Shown piece by piece: positions 7,912 to 16,602 of a DNA stretch of 64,000 nt. A model generated the notes under the pieces. That model saw only the letters and a list, made by a program, of their open reading frames with translations, ran no database searches and was not told where the DNA came from. The DNA comes from Kribbella sindirgiensis (GTDB lineage: Bacteria > Actinomycetota > Actinomycetes > Propionibacteriales > Kribbellaceae), in assembly GCF_004331435.1 (NCBI RefSeq), contig NZ_SJKA01000002.1, positions 186,001-250,000 on the forward strand, given 5' to 3'. Position 1 is the first letter of the stretch. Every line of letters begins with the position of its first letter. A program made the position numbers and the translations under genes.

Positions 7912-9051
7912 TCAGCATGGGTCAGCGCCTTCTTCGGCCTGCGTCCAGATCGCGGAGATGAACGCCTGACGGTTCGCGTCAACATCGAAGCGCACCCATA
8001 CCTTCGTCTTGGTGCCGACCATGTCGGATGTTTCCTGGCCCGACTTGAGACAGACGTTGTTGAGGATCTGCCCGGTCGACACGAGCACGACATCTGCGGA
8101 GTCGCGTGTCGGTCCAGCCTGCGTGCCAACGTCGACAGTTGGGTCAGGGAAGCAGCGGCCATCCACGACGACCTGACGCCTCGACCGGAGGTCCTTTGCT
8201 GCCTGCGAGTCTCGCGGCAGACTGGCACATGGTTTGACCTGGTCGACAATCTCCTGGCCGGCCAATGACGGCGTACTGCTCGACCCAGTTGAGGTGCTCG
8301 GCCCAGGAGTTGGGCCCCCACCTGGCCCCGAAGGCTCCTTGTCATCGAACAGGGCGATACCGCCCCAAATCAGTCCTGCGACCACGACCAATGCCGCTGC
8401 CGCCCATACGTACCACTTACGCCGCGACGCGGGCTCTGCCGGCTCAGGGCCGTTCGAGACTGGCGTATCGTCTCCAGACTTTCTGGTCGGCAGATCTTCG
8501 TCCAGCAGTGCCCGCAGTGTGCCGCGCTGTTCGCGCGCGTAGCTTGCCATCGCGGCCACCAGGACCGGGGACACCTTCTCCTCCAGCCGTTCCGCGGTCT
8601 TGGTGGCGGTTGCGCCGAGCCACAGCGCCGCCCGGAGCTTGGCTCGTTGTCGTGCGCTGCCTCTCGCGTAATCAGGAAGCTTCTTGGTTCGGCCCCTGTA
8701 TTCCTGGATCGTCTCGAAGGTGTTCTCCGGGTCAGGGATGCGGAGTAGCTCGCCAGCTGCGGCGATCCGGAAGTCATGCTCGCGACCAGATTCCTCGTGC
8801 GTGAACTGCTCCTTGTTGGCCAGCGCCTCGCGTCGAGCTCGTTTCACCACTTCGGTCAGCACTGTTCGCAGGAGGACGATCTGCCCGCCGGTACTAAGCG
8901 GTTCATCAAGGCCGAGTTCGAGGCGCATCGCTTCGGCCAGCTCACGACATGATGCGAGGCGATCTTCGCTGATCCCGTCTGCGACCAATCGCTCGATGCA
9001 TGCCGTTCCCTTTGGCAGATCAGACTCCGCATCTTCACGTGACTCGTCCAT
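7912..9051 (-). CDS. Single-pass membrane protein with extracellular domain, unknown
   Basis: This is a 379-residue protein. Residues 1-210 form a cytoplasmic helical, charged domain (LAEAMRLELGLDEPLSTGGQ, ALWLGATATKTAERLEEKV). One membrane helix lies at 213-235. A Pro/Gly/Ser/Thr linker (about 240-265) leads to an external domain with four cysteines, including the penultimate-region DPC end, probably disulfide-paired. The plan resembles anti-sigma-factor or sensor-like proteins, but no zinc-binding anti-sigma motif is visible. It lies 31 bp upstream of the TetR-like gene and is likely co-transcribed with it. Confidence 0.7.
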   Translation of the reverse strand: MDESREDAESDLPKGTACIERLVADGISEDRLASCRELAEAMRLELGLDEPLSTGGQIVLLRTVLTEVVKRARREALANKEQFTHEESGREHDFRIAAAGELLRIPDPENTFETIQEYRGRTKKLPDYARGSARQRAKLRAALWLGATATKTAERLEEKVSPVLVAAMASYAREQRGTLRALLDEDLPTRKSGDDTPVSNGPEPAEPASRRKWYVWAAAALVVVAGLIWGGIALFDDKEPSGPGGGPTPGPSTSTGSSSTPSLAGQEIVDQVKPCASLPRDSQAAKDLRSRRQVVVDGRCFPDPTVDVGTQAGPTRDSADVVLVSTGQILNNVCLKSGQETSDMVGTKTKVWVRFDVDANRQAFISAIWTQAEEGADPC

Positions 9052-9235
9052 GTACCACCGCCCCAGCTCGCCTCACTGCCCCTTGCGCAGCGTAGCGATC
9101 TGGACCAGAAGTGACTAGCTGTCACAGGTCACGAATCGTGCTGAGCTGACCACGCCTCGCAAACGGTCGCTTGCATGAATCTTTAAGCAGTGTCATAACT
9201 AAAAGGGGGTCGGCCTTCACAACTTGGAGGCCACC

Positions 9236-9616
9236 ATGTCGACTGAGTCGATACGCAGAGAAGTACTGGAGCTCTTCCGGAGCTTCTTCTATCGGGATGT
9301 CGCCGCGAGAATGCGGCAAGAAGGTATCGAGCCAACCACCTTGTCCGAGGTCATCTCGGTGTGGTTGGCCTGGGACGAGTCCGTCATCTCCACCTGCCTC
9401 GGTGACTACCGCAACTACCTGATCGGTGTCATCGCGATCATCGAGGCCTGGACCAGAGATCCCGACACACTGCTCGGTCACGAACTGAGCAGGCAGATCA
9501 CCAGCGTCGCCGGTGATCTGGACGATCGGCGGATCGACGACATCCTCGATCCGCACCGCTTCGAGACCATCCGGTTCCGCCAGCTGTACCCGCACGCCGA
9601 CAGTCCGACGCCGTAG
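9236..9616 (+). CDS. Hypothetical protein, 126 residues
   Basis: The ATG at 9236 has a good Shine-Dalgarno (GGAGG at 9226-9230). The protein is helical, with LELFRSFFYRDVAARMRQEG and a central WLAWDESVISTCLGDYRNYLIG. No membrane helix or known motif is visible. It is divergent from the membrane-protein gene at 9051 and is followed by a strong terminator, so it is a single-gene unit. Function unknown. Confidence 0.65.
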   Translation: MSTESIRREVLELFRSFFYRDVAARMRQEGIEPTTLSEVISVWLAWDESVISTCLGDYRNYLIGVIAIIEAWTRDPDTLLGHELSRQITSVAGDLDDRRIDDILDPHRFETIRFRQLYPHADSPTP

Positions 9617-9685
9617 CGTGTGCACGCCCTCTCGCACCACTTGTCCGCCTGCCCTCGCGCAGGATCCCACCCGGCCGGCCCCCCA

Positions 9686-9707
9686 GCCCCGTTCACCTGA
9701 ACGGGGC
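9686..9707 (+). terminator. Intrinsic terminator
   Basis: GCCCCGTTC (9686-9694) pairs with GAACGGGGC (9699-9707) across a 4-nt ACCT loop, followed by TTCTTC. It closes the gene ending at 9616. The remainder of the 324-bp gap up to 9940 shows no convincing gene. Confidence 0.8.
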
Positions 9708-9940
9708 TTCTTCACGTCTCGGAGTCGGTGTCGCTGACCTGTCGCGGGCGCGTCGCCAAGATGTCGGAGCCATGTCCCGAATCCGTCTCCGACCTGCGCA
9801 TTCGCCGATCGGCAAGGACGGCTCGACGACTTTATTGGTCGTCTCGACAGGCGTTTGTTTCGGTGCTCTCATTCCGCCCGGTACATGGCTTGGGCAGATC
9901 GCTTGTCGGCCGGGCAACAGTCAACTAGCAGGAGAGTGTC

Positions 9941-10219
9941 ATGGGTCAGGAAGTCGCGCGCTGGTTCGCCAACACCGAGGTCAAGCAGCACAGCAACGAG
10001 CTCGCTCGCATCGAGCGGCAAGAGGAGAAGGCCGCCGCTGAGGTCGGCGCGATCACGCGTACCACCGAGCGTGCCATGATGGCCGGCTTGCTCATTACGC
10101 GAACGCGGAACATGGCCGAGCAGGTCGCCCCGGATGCCGCCGAGAAGCTGGCCATGTTCGATATCGCCAGCACCGGCGCCCTCATGAGCGTCATCTCGAA
10201 CGTCAGCAAGGGACGCTAG
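9941..10219 (+). CDS. Hypothetical helical protein, 92 residues
   Basis: The ATG is preceded by AGGAGAG at suitable distance. The protein has a charged coiled-coil-like stretch (ELARIERQEEKAAAEVGAIT) followed by a helical C-terminus. It heads a three-gene cluster with two small membrane proteins, spaced by 3 bp and then overlapping. Such small-protein groups upstream of transfer genes in actinobacterial elements often contribute to mating or spread, but nothing here proves that. Confidence 0.6.
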   Translation: MGQEVARWFANTEVKQHSNELARIERQEEKAAAEVGAITRTTERAMMAGLLITRTRNMAEQVAPDAAEKLAMFDIASTGALMSVISNVSKGR

Positions 10220-10222
10220 GCG

Positions 10223-10516
10223 ATGGTCGAGTTCATCCTGTTCCTGTTCTGGCTCGTCATCGCCGCGCTCGCCGTGGTCGGCGCTGTCCAGACCTGGAAT
10301 TGGCTCGCCAGCGATGAGCGCCGAGACGAGCTAGCCGAGCGGGAGCGTCAGGCCGAGCTGGAGATCCAGAACATCTCGTATCAGGCGCAGATGGCCATGC
10401 TCAACGAAGCACTCAAGCGATCGCGGCCCGACTTCGAACCGAGCCAGCCGTTGCACTTCGACGTGATCGAGGGCGAGGTAGCCCCGCCCGACGACGACAG
10501 CAACCGGCCGTCGTGA
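10223..10516 (+). CDS. Small membrane protein with coiled-coil tail
   Basis: This 97-residue protein has a membrane helix at about 3-26 (FILFLFWLVIAALAVVGAV), then a strongly charged helix (DERRDELAERERQAELEIQN) and an acidic Pro-rich end. The start is 3 bp after the upstream stop, and its 3' end overlaps the next gene's GTG. No family recognised; co-transcription with both neighbours is clear from spacing. Confidence 0.6.
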   Translation: MVEFILFLFWLVIAALAVVGAVQTWNWLASDERRDELAERERQAELEIQNISYQAQMAMLNEALKRSRPDFEPSQPLHFDVIEGEVAPPDDDSNRPS

Positions 10517-10707
10517 ACAACGAACCGCAGCGGTGGTTGGACCGCCTCGTCAGTGCCTGCGTCAGCGTCTTCATGGGCGCGCTGGCGTTGTACGGGGCGG
10601 TCTGGCTGCTCAGCCAGGTCTGGACGGAGCTGCTGGTCATCGTCGTCGTGGTTGTGACCGCGGTCGTTGCGATAGCCGTCTGGCGGTTCCGGCAGTCGCG
10701 CTGGTGA
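10513..10707 (+). CDS. Small two-helix membrane protein
   Basis: This 64-residue protein begins at a GTG overlapping the previous stop (GTGA). Two hydrophobic segments, LVSACVSVFMGALALYGAVW and LLVIVVVVVTAVVAIAVW, are separated by a short loop, and the C-terminus is basic. It resembles small Spd-like or accessory membrane proteins of actinobacterial elements in shape only. It is the last gene before the operator-rich region. Confidence 0.6.
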   Translation: MNNEPQRWLDRLVSACVSVFMGALALYGAVWLLSQVWTELLVIVVVVVTAVVAIAVWRFRQSRW

Positions 10708-10803
10708 GCCAAATTGTCCACTTCGGCTGAGCAGCTTTCGTATCCACTTAACAGAGAAGGCTCTGTTCCTTTCGGTGTTGTGGAATGAGTGATTCTTATT
10801 GAG

Positions 10804-10821
10804 CTTTGAATCAATTCAAGT
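10804..10821. promoter_or_regulatory. Operator site A (near-palindrome)
   Basis: CTTTGAATCAATTCAAGT has arms CTTTGAAT and ATTCAA around a two-base centre, matching the perfect palindrome 35 bp downstream except at its end. It lies 64 bp before the start of the transfer operon, in a stretch much richer in A/T than its surroundings. It is a likely repressor site. Confidence 0.7.
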
Positions 10822-10838
10822 ACAACTAGTAGTACAGA

Positions 10839-10856
10839 CTTTGAATTGATTCAAAG
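10839..10856. promoter_or_regulatory. Operator site B (perfect 8+2+8 palindrome)
   Basis: CTTTGAATTGATTCAAAG has perfectly complementary 8-base arms with a TG centre. Its centre is 35 bp from site A. The same motif (17 of 18 bases) recurs at 17298-17315 in front of the XRE repressor gene. The pair plausibly binds the XRE protein and shuts the transfer operon. I could not assign -35/-10 boxes here with confidence. Confidence 0.75.
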
Positions 10857-10884
10857 CATTCAATAGGCGAAAGGAGGGAACTTT

Positions 10885-11106
10885 ATGAGTAAACGAAACC
10901 GCAAGCGCAGCAGGCAGCCGATAGGCAAGGATCGACGAATCTCTATCCGCTCGCAGTTACGCACCGAGCCGGACGTGCACAAGATCGCCAAGGCGGTAGT
11001 GGCGCTCGCGCTCGCCCAGGCAGAAGCCGAAGCGCAGAACCAGACAGCCCAACAAGCAGTAACGCCAGGACGTGAAGGACCCGATGATGCGCAGTCCTCG
11101 TCCTGA
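10885..11106 (+). CDS. Small basic protein, first gene of the transfer operon
   Basis: This 73-residue protein has a very basic N-terminus (KRNRKRSRQP) and a helical Ala/Gln-rich C-terminal half. A strong ribosome-binding site, AAAGGAGGG, precedes the ATG. It is immediately downstream of the two operators and its end overlaps the start of the ATPase gene, so it is co-regulated with transfer. A nucleic-acid-binding or accessory role is possible from charge alone. No family recognised. Confidence 0.65.
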   Translation: MSKRNRKRSRQPIGKDRRISIRSQLRTEPDVHKIAKAVVALALAQAEAEAQNQTAQQAVTPGREGPDDAQSSS

Positions 11107-13189
11107 AATGAAGTGGGCCCGGCTGTTTCTGCCTCTCGGCCTGCAACCAGTCCAGGTCGTCAACGCCCTGAGCGCCATCGCGACCCTATACGGAGCTCCG
11201 CGCATCGTTCTGGAGACGGCCGGCGTCGCCGGTGAAGTGCAATGGCGGCTAGCCGCGCCAGCTCCCGCGCTGCGGGCACTTCAAGCACAGTTGCCGACGT
11301 ACTTGCCAGGTGTGCAGCTCGTGTCAGATCAGCCGGCTAGAGCTCCTGGCCTCCAACACGCCGCCAAACTGGCGATTCAGGGCAACGCCGCTCGAGCCAT
11401 CAACCTGTCCCGATCAGAGGCGACCTCGAGGGCCGTCTTGAACGTGCTCGCTCAGACGGGAACCAAAGAACAGCTCGTTCAACAGGTCATACTCGGTGAG
11501 CGCCTTCGGCCAACCGCCCCTGTTGTGCCCGCCAAGAGTCCAGCCGGGGCGGCCGAGCGTCGACGCCTACTTGCCGAGAAGACTGCTGTCCACGGCTTCG
11601 GCTGCACGGTGCGCATCGGCGTGACGGCCGCTAGTACCCCGCGGGCCCGCCAACTGATCGGCTCGTTGCTCTCAGCCCTCCGCGGTGCCGAGAGTCCCAA
11701 GGTAGCGATGCGGCTCAAGGCCGAGCGCACCTCAGCTATGGAAGCTCTCCGATCCCCTTGGCGATGGCCGCTCCAGCTGTCGGTCCGCGAACTGGCTGGT
11801 GTTATCGGCTGGCCTATCGGCGATCCTCCGATCGCCGGACTCCCAGCGCCTCATCCGCGGCCGATGCCGGCCCCTAAGGCGGTAGCCAAAGCCGGGCTCG
11901 TGCTGGGTGACAGCGCAGCTCCGGGTCCACCGCGGGTACTGGCATTGTCCGTCGAGGACAGCCTGCGCCACAGCCTGGTCGTCGGCCCAACCGGCACAGG
12001 GAAGTCGACGCTCATCGGCAGCATGGCCCTCCAATTTATGGCTGCCGGACACGGTGTTGTTGTCATCGATCCCAAGCGTTCACTTGTCGAAGACCTGCTC
12101 TGGCGAATCCCGAAGCAGCGGCGCCATGACGTCGTTCTGCTCGACGCTACTGACAGCGCGCCGATCGGCATCAACCCGCTCGTCGGCAAGAATCCCGAGC
12201 TGGCTGCCGATGCCCTGGTCCATCTGATCCACGAGCTGTACGCCGATAACTGGGGACCTCGCACCCAGGACATCCTGCACGCCAGCCTGCTCAGCCTGGC
12301 CCGACGCGGCGACGCTTCGCTACTGCACGTACCGCTGCTGCTGACGAACGCCGGCTTCCGCCGCTCGGTGACAGCCCGACTCGTGCGCAACGACCCGATG
12401 GGGCTCGGCAGCTTCTGGGCCTGGTACGAGTCGATCTCCGACGCCGAACGTCAGAGCGTCATCGCGCCAGTGATGAACAAGCTCCGCTCTGTGCTGTTGC
12501 GACCTGGACTCCGAGCGATCCTCGGCCAGGTCGAACCGCGGTTCGACATGAGCGACGTCTTCACGAAACAGCGCATCCTGCTTGTCAGCTTGAGCAAAGG
12601 TCAGCTTGGACCGGACGGTGCCAAGCTCCTCGGCTCGCTAGTCGTCAACCTGCTCTGGCAGGCCGCCATGCATCGGACCCCTGGAGCTGAGACGCGACCA
12701 GTCATGATGCTCATCGACGAGGTACAGGACTACCTGCGCATCCCGGGCGATCTCGGCGACGCCCTGGCCACAGCTCGCGGCTACGGTGTCGCCTTCACGC
12801 TCGCCACGCAGCACCTCGGTCAGCTTCCGCCACACCTCCGCAGCGCTGCTCTGGCCAATGCCCGTTCCAAAGTCATGTTCCAGCTCAGCCACGAGGATGC
12901 CGTCGTCATGGCCCGCGGTAGCGACCTTACGCCCGAAGACTTCACCGCACTCGGCCAGTTTCGGGCTTACGCCTCGCTCCTGTCGCACGGTTCGCCGACT
13001 GGCTGGGCCTCGCTCCAAACGAGACCGCTCCCCGCGCCATCCGGCACACCCGAGCGCATCCGCGAGCGCTCCAGGCGCCGATACGGCCAACCGCTCAGCG
13101 AGGTCGAGGCCAGTTGGGCCGACCTCGCCGGACAAGGTGCGCCACGCACTGAACCACTCGGTCGGGTGCGGACGGAGGACAACCGATGA
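11072..13189 (+). CDS. Conjugation coupling ATPase, HerA/VirB4/TraD-type
   Basis: This is a 705-residue protein. Residues 1-290 form an N-terminal domain without clear membrane helices. The ATPase part has Walker A GPTGTGKS (305-312), the family signature VVVIDPKRSLVEDL (about 329-342), Walker B MMLIDE (545-550) and ATQHLGQLP (about 578-586), as in HerA/TraG/TraD pumps. Such proteins move DNA during conjugation. The start could be GTG 11072 or ATG 11084/11087; GAAGGA at 11074-11079 favours the latter. It overlaps the small basic gene upstream and is ATGA-coupled to the replication-relaxation gene. The absence of obvious membrane helices is unusual for a coupling protein. Confidence 0.85.
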   Translation: MKDPMMRSPRPEMKWARLFLPLGLQPVQVVNALSAIATLYGAPRIVLETAGVAGEVQWRLAAPAPALRALQAQLPTYLPGVQLVSDQPARAPGLQHAAKLAIQGNAARAINLSRSEATSRAVLNVLAQTGTKEQLVQQVILGERLRPTAPVVPAKSPAGAAERRRLLAEKTAVHGFGCTVRIGVTAASTPRARQLIGSLLSALRGAESPKVAMRLKAERTSAMEALRSPWRWPLQLSVRELAGVIGWPIGDPPIAGLPAPHPRPMPAPKAVAKAGLVLGDSAAPGPPRVLALSVEDSLRHSLVVGPTGTGKSTLIGSMALQFMAAGHGVVVIDPKRSLVEDLLWRIPKQRRHDVVLLDATDSAPIGINPLVGKNPELAADALVHLIHELYADNWGPRTQDILHASLLSLARRGDASLLHVPLLLTNAGFRRSVTARLVRNDPMGLGSFWAWYESISDAERQSVIAPVMNKLRSVLLRPGLRAILGQVEPRFDMSDVFTKQRILLVSLSKGQLGPDGAKLLGSLVVNLLWQAAMHRTPGAETRPVMMLIDEVQDYLRIPGDLGDALATARGYGVAFTLATQHLGQLPPHLRSAALANARSKVMFQLSHEDAVVMARGSDLTPEDFTALGQFRAYASLLSHGSPTGWASLQTRPLPAPSGTPERIRERSRRRYGQPLSEVEASWADLAGQGAPRTEPLGRVRTEDNR

Positions 13190-14145
13190 GTCCTGATAAC
13201 GAGCAGCAACCACGCCAACCGGAGCTACCGGTCGCACTACCTGTCGCGTGGTCGAGCGATCCCGTGAACCCGCAGGTCAACCGCCTGTTCGACTCATCCA
13301 CGGAGACGAATAGGACGTCGTTCTCGACTCCGTCCCCAGCCGCCGGACCTCGCCGCCAAGTTGGCCGCCGTCAGCTTCATCGCCTTCAAGCATCGCTCAG
13401 TGATCGAGACCGCGAAGTCATCAACCTGATCGCCGTGCACCGCTACCTGACGACCCGCCAAGTTGAGGCCTTCTGCTTCCACGATCACGCAAGTCCCGTC
13501 TCAGGTGCTCGCTCGGCCCGACGCGTACTCCGCCGCCTCCAAGAGCAAGGACTACTAAAGCCGCTCGAGCGTCGCGTCGGCGGCATCCGCGCCGGTTCGG
13601 CCAGCTACGTCTGGCAACTCGGTTCCGTTGGTCATCGTTTGCTCCGTGCAGGCAGCAACGCCAAACGAACTCACGAGCCGTCGCCGCGCTTCCTGGCGCA
13701 CTGCTTGGCCGTTGCCGATACCCACATATCGTTGCTGGCTACCGAGCGCAGCGGCGACGTCAGGTCGGTCTTCGTCGAATGTGAGCCAGAGTGCTGGCGT
13801 CCGTTCACAGGCCCCAGCGGTGAGCGGCGAGTACTGCAACCGGACCTGTTCCTGATCACCAAGCAAGACAGCTACCTCGACCGATGGTTCATCGAGGTCG
13901 ACCTCGGCACTGAGAGCATCAACACGCTTCTTCGCAAGTGCGCACAGTATGAGGACTACCGCCGCACGGGAGTCGAACAATCCAGCGCAGGTGCCTTCCC
14001 CCTAGTTGTCTGGCAACTGCCGACGCAAGAGCGTATCTCCAGGCTGGCCGACGCCATAGCCCGCTCCACGACACCGCTGCCCGAACTGTTCCGTTTCGTC
14101 TTACCGGACGGGTTAGCACCACTGGTGATCAGGGGCGCCGCATGA
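13186..14145 (+). CDS. Replication-relaxation family protein
   Basis: This 319-residue protein matches the Replic_Relax (PF13814) pattern. After a disordered 65-residue start, a winged-helix region reads LSDRDREVINLIAVHRYLTT, RQVEAFCF and SARRVLRRLQEQGLLKPLERRVGG. It is followed by HCLAVADTHISLL and a C-terminal part with LQPDLFLI and WFIEVDLGTES. Members occur on plasmids and conjugative elements of Gram-positive bacteria and are linked to initiation of replication or relaxation. It is coupled by ATGA to the ATPase upstream and to the methyltransferase downstream, supporting a joint role in element processing. The end resembles a PD-(D/E)xK-like fold (PDLF ... EVDLG), which is inference. Confidence 0.85.
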   Translation: MSPDNEQQPRQPELPVALPVAWSSDPVNPQVNRLFDSSTETNRTSFSTPSPAAGPRRQVGRRQLHRLQASLSDRDREVINLIAVHRYLTTRQVEAFCFHDHASPVSGARSARRVLRRLQEQGLLKPLERRVGGIRAGSASYVWQLGSVGHRLLRAGSNAKRTHEPSPRFLAHCLAVADTHISLLATERSGDVRSVFVECEPECWRPFTGPSGERRVLQPDLFLITKQDSYLDRWFIEVDLGTESINTLLRKCAQYEDYRRTGVEQSSAGAFPLVVWQLPTQERISRLADAIARSTTPLPELFRFVLPDGLAPLVIRGAA

Positions 14146-15149
14146 ACCACTTGCCTCGAAACACCATCCTCGTCGGCGACGCCCTCGACCAGCTCCGCCG
14201 CCTGCCCACTGAGTCCGTCGACATGGTCCTAACCAGCCCCCCGTACTACAACCTGCGCAACTACCAGGTAAGCGGGCAGCTCGGGCAAGAGCGGAACATC
14301 CACGAGTGGGTGAGCAACCTGGTCGCAATCGCCACCGAAGTCCGACGTGTCCTGGCGCCGACTGGGACCTTCTGGCTCAATGTGGCTGACCGCTACTCAA
14401 TCCACGACCGCGAGGGCTCACCGATCAAGAGCCTCCTCCTGGGGCCGGCGCGACTGTCCACAGCACTCGCCGAGTCCGGCTGGCTGGTCAGGAATCAGAT
14501 CATCTGGAGCAAGACCAACCCGATGCCGTCGAGCGTCCCAGACCGGCTGACGAATACCTACGAGGTCGTCTACCTGCTCACCAAGCACCGCAGCTACTTC
14601 TTCGACCTGGACGCCATCCGGATACCGCACAGGAGCAGGCCCAGCGCACCGCAGGCAACGGCGAAGGACGCCATCCCGAGGCAGTGGCGAGCTCGCACTA
14701 CCGACAACATCCGCGGGCTGGTCGCGCTCAAGCAGCGGGGCATCGTCGGGCACCCGCTCGGCAAGAACCCGGGCGACGTCTGGCAACTGCCAACCTCGAC
14801 GTACCGGGGAGCACACTTCGCCACCTTCCCAGAGCGACTAGCCGAACGGGCCATCCTCGCTGGCAGTCCGGAGGCGCGGTGCTCCAACTGCCTGAAGCCG
14901 CATCGGCGGGTGACCAGACGGCTCGGCGCTGCGGCTATCCGCGGGGCACTCATGGCGACGTGTACGTGCAACGCACCGAGTGAACCGGCCATCGTGCTCG
15001 ACCCGTTCATGGGCGCCGGGACCACCGCTGTGAGCGCCGAGAAGCACGATCGCGACTGGCTCGGCGTCGAGCTGAACCCGGACTTCACCCAACTGGCGAA
15101 CGAGCGTATCAACGCGGCAAGAGCATCCCCGGAGAGCAAGGCCGCATAG
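14142..15149 (+). CDS. Orphan DNA methyltransferase (amino-methylating, beta-type)
   Basis: This is a 335-residue enzyme with catalytic motif IV TSPPYY (31-36) and S-adenosylmethionine motif I DPFMGAGTT (287-295) in the order IV before I, which is the beta class of N6-adenine/N4-cytosine methyltransferases. A zinc-ribbon-like insertion, CSNC (247-250) and CTC (274-276), sits before motif I. No restriction endonuclease gene is adjacent. In a conjugative element such an enzyme would mark the incoming DNA against host restriction. It is ATGA-coupled to the replication-relaxation gene and followed 46 bp later by ardA. The recognition sequence is not predictable. Confidence 0.9.
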   Translation: MNHLPRNTILVGDALDQLRRLPTESVDMVLTSPPYYNLRNYQVSGQLGQERNIHEWVSNLVAIATEVRRVLAPTGTFWLNVADRYSIHDREGSPIKSLLLGPARLSTALAESGWLVRNQIIWSKTNPMPSSVPDRLTNTYEVVYLLTKHRSYFFDLDAIRIPHRSRPSAPQATAKDAIPRQWRARTTDNIRGLVALKQRGIVGHPLGKNPGDVWQLPTSTYRGAHFATFPERLAERAILAGSPEARCSNCLKPHRRVTRRLGAAAIRGALMATCTCNAPSEPAIVLDPFMGAGTTAVSAEKHDRDWLGVELNPDFTQLANERINAARASPESKAA

Positions 15150-15195
15150 CGGCCGCACTCCAGAACCAACCAACTGACACGAAAGGAGGTGATGA

Positions 15196-16023
15196 ATGAG
15201 TGAACACGAACCACCAACCCCACCGCCGTATCCAGACGGCCCTCGGCCAACTCCCGAAGGCGTCAACACGTACGGCACCGACGATCCCGCGCGACAAGCC
15301 GAGATCGAGGCAGCCCGGGCTGCTGCCAGCGAAGACCGCCGCGCGAAGCGAGCCAAGCTGGAACGCTACGTCAGCTACGGCCTCAACGAAGAGGACGCCC
15401 AGGCGCTCATCGAGCACGAGGACATCCTGGCGGCCCAACGCGAAGCAGGAGAAGCCAGCGAGACGGAGAAGCGCATCCATCCGCGCATCTACGTCCGCTC
15501 CCTGGTCGACTACACCGAAGGCCACGACATTGGGGACTGGATCGACGCCAGCCAAGACCTGGAGGACATCCATACGGATATCCGAAACATCCTGTCCCGC
15601 TCACTGCATGCCCACTGGACCGGGCAGCCGGCCGAGGAGTGGGCGATCCATGACCAGGACGGCTTCGGGCAGATCACGCTCTCGGAGTACGAGTCACTGG
15701 ACGTCGTCTGCGCCCTCGGCAAGGGGATCGCCGAGCAGGGTCTCGCCTTCTCCGCGTGGGCCGAGATCAACGACGAACGCGACGTCTACACCCTGGCGCG
15801 ATTCTCCGAGGCGTACCTCGGCCAGTTCGAGAACCGCGAGGCCTACGCCGACCACATCGTCGAGGAGCTGAACGGCGAAGACGAACTCGCCAAGCTCCCA
15901 GAGTGGCTGAGAGACGTCGTGCGCATCGACACCGAGCACATGGTGCACGAGATGGAGACCAGCGGCGATGTCCGCTTCGCCGATCACTCAGGCGGCGTCT
16001 GGGTGTTCAACGGCCGGGTGTGA
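15196..16023 (+). CDS. ardA: ArdA-like antirestriction protein
   Basis: This is a 275-residue protein. After a disordered 95-residue extension, the ArdA core begins at PRIYVRSLVDYTEGHDIGDW and continues with the family blocks EEWAIHDQDGF, LSEYESLD, GKGIAEQGLAFSAWAE, FSEAYLGQFENREAYADHIV and a terminal GGVWVFNG. ArdA proteins are acidic DNA mimics that block type I restriction enzymes. The ATG at 15196 is chosen because GAAAGGAGGTGAT (15181-15193) is an almost full complement of the 16S rRNA tail, predicting high translation right after entry into a new host. It lies last in the transfer operon beside the orphan methyltransferase, giving a double defence against restriction. The N-terminal extension is longer than in typical ArdA. 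Confidence 0.88.
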   Translation: MSEHEPPTPPPYPDGPRPTPEGVNTYGTDDPARQAEIEAARAAASEDRRAKRAKLERYVSYGLNEEDAQALIEHEDILAAQREAGEASETEKRIHPRIYVRSLVDYTEGHDIGDWIDASQDLEDIHTDIRNILSRSLHAHWTGQPAEEWAIHDQDGFGQITLSEYESLDVVCALGKGIAEQGLAFSAWAEINDERDVYTLARFSEAYLGQFENREAYADHIVEELNGEDELAKLPEWLRDVVRIDTEHMVHEMETSGDVRFADHSGGVWVFNGRV

Positions 16024-16070
16024 GCCCTGTCGCTGTACCTTGACAACTAAATTCAGAAAAACGACTGGCG

Positions 16071-16262
16071 CTACGACCGATTAAGCTCTTCGCCGTCCGT
16101 CGTGTAGTTAGGGTCCGTACCACCTAGCTCGTCGTAGATCTTGTTCAGCATGATATCAATATGGCTGAGCTTCAGGTGAAGCAGACCAAATTCAGACTCG
16201 ATCTTCTTGTCGAGATATTCTTTGATCTGTTGCGCTAGGTCGTCGGTATCAGATTGTCGCAT
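16071..16262 (-). CDS. Small A/T-rich hypothetical protein
   Basis: This is a 63-residue, charged, helical protein with a coiled-coil-like core (QIKEYLDKKIESEFGLLHLK) on the opposite strand to the transfer genes. Codon use is more A/T rich than neighbours. No Shine-Dalgarno is visible before the ATG; TAGCATAAT just upstream could be a -10 box of a leaderless transcript. No family recognised; it could be a spurious frame, but composition looks protein-like. Confidence 0.45.
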   Translation of the reverse strand: MRQSDTDDLAQQIKEYLDKKIESEFGLLHLKLSHIDIMLNKIYDELGGTDPNYTTDGEELNRS

Positions 16263-16301
16263 ATGTTTTCTATTATGCTACATCTACAGAATAAGGCAAC
16301 G

Positions 16302-16340
16302 GGTAGCACCCCGCCCCGGCAATGGAACGGGGGTGCTACC
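16302..16340. terminator. 11-bp hairpin between two minus-strand genes
   Basis: GGTAGCACCCC (16302-16312) pairs exactly with GGGGTGCTACC (16330-16340) over a 17-nt loop. It lies just after the stop of the minus-strand gene at 16351 and before the promoter region of the gene at 16262, so it probably separates these units. Confidence 0.65.
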
Positions 16341-16350
16341 GACAGTCAGG

Positions 16351-16602
16351 CTAGAGATAACCGCGCGCAGTCCTCACGGCGTCCTGAACCTCGTTGCCCG
16401 ACGGATTACGCAGCGAGGTTCGCCATGCGTGATCATAGGAAGATCTGGATGCCACCACATCGACCTGACCGCTGCCGTGGTGGACAACATGGACGTGCGG
16501 ATAATCGATGGTCGGCATACCACGGGAATCCTCGAAGTACTCCACGCCGTCTCCGGCGAGCATCCTCGAATGGAACTCATCCAAGCCGTTGGCTCGTCGC
16601 AT
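16351..16602 (-). CDS. Small hypothetical protein, 83 residues
   Basis: The protein has a beta-rich centre (TIDYPHVHVVHHGSGQVDVV) with three closely spaced histidines, which could bind a metal, and a helical C-terminus. It is antisense to the direction of transfer genes and is followed by the hairpin at 16302-16340. No family was recognised. Its reality rests on composition and context. Confidence 0.5.
   Translation of the reverse strand: MRRANGLDEFHSRMLAGDGVEYFEDSRGMPTIDYPHVHVVHHGSGQVDVVASRSSYDHAWRTSLRNPSGNEVQDAVRTARGYL

Noticed and set aside
7881..8345. Upstream extension of the TetR-like gene's frame
   Set aside because: It overlaps the neighbouring membrane-protein gene in another frame and reads as low-complexity Arg/Ser; the HTH protein starts plausibly at 7880.
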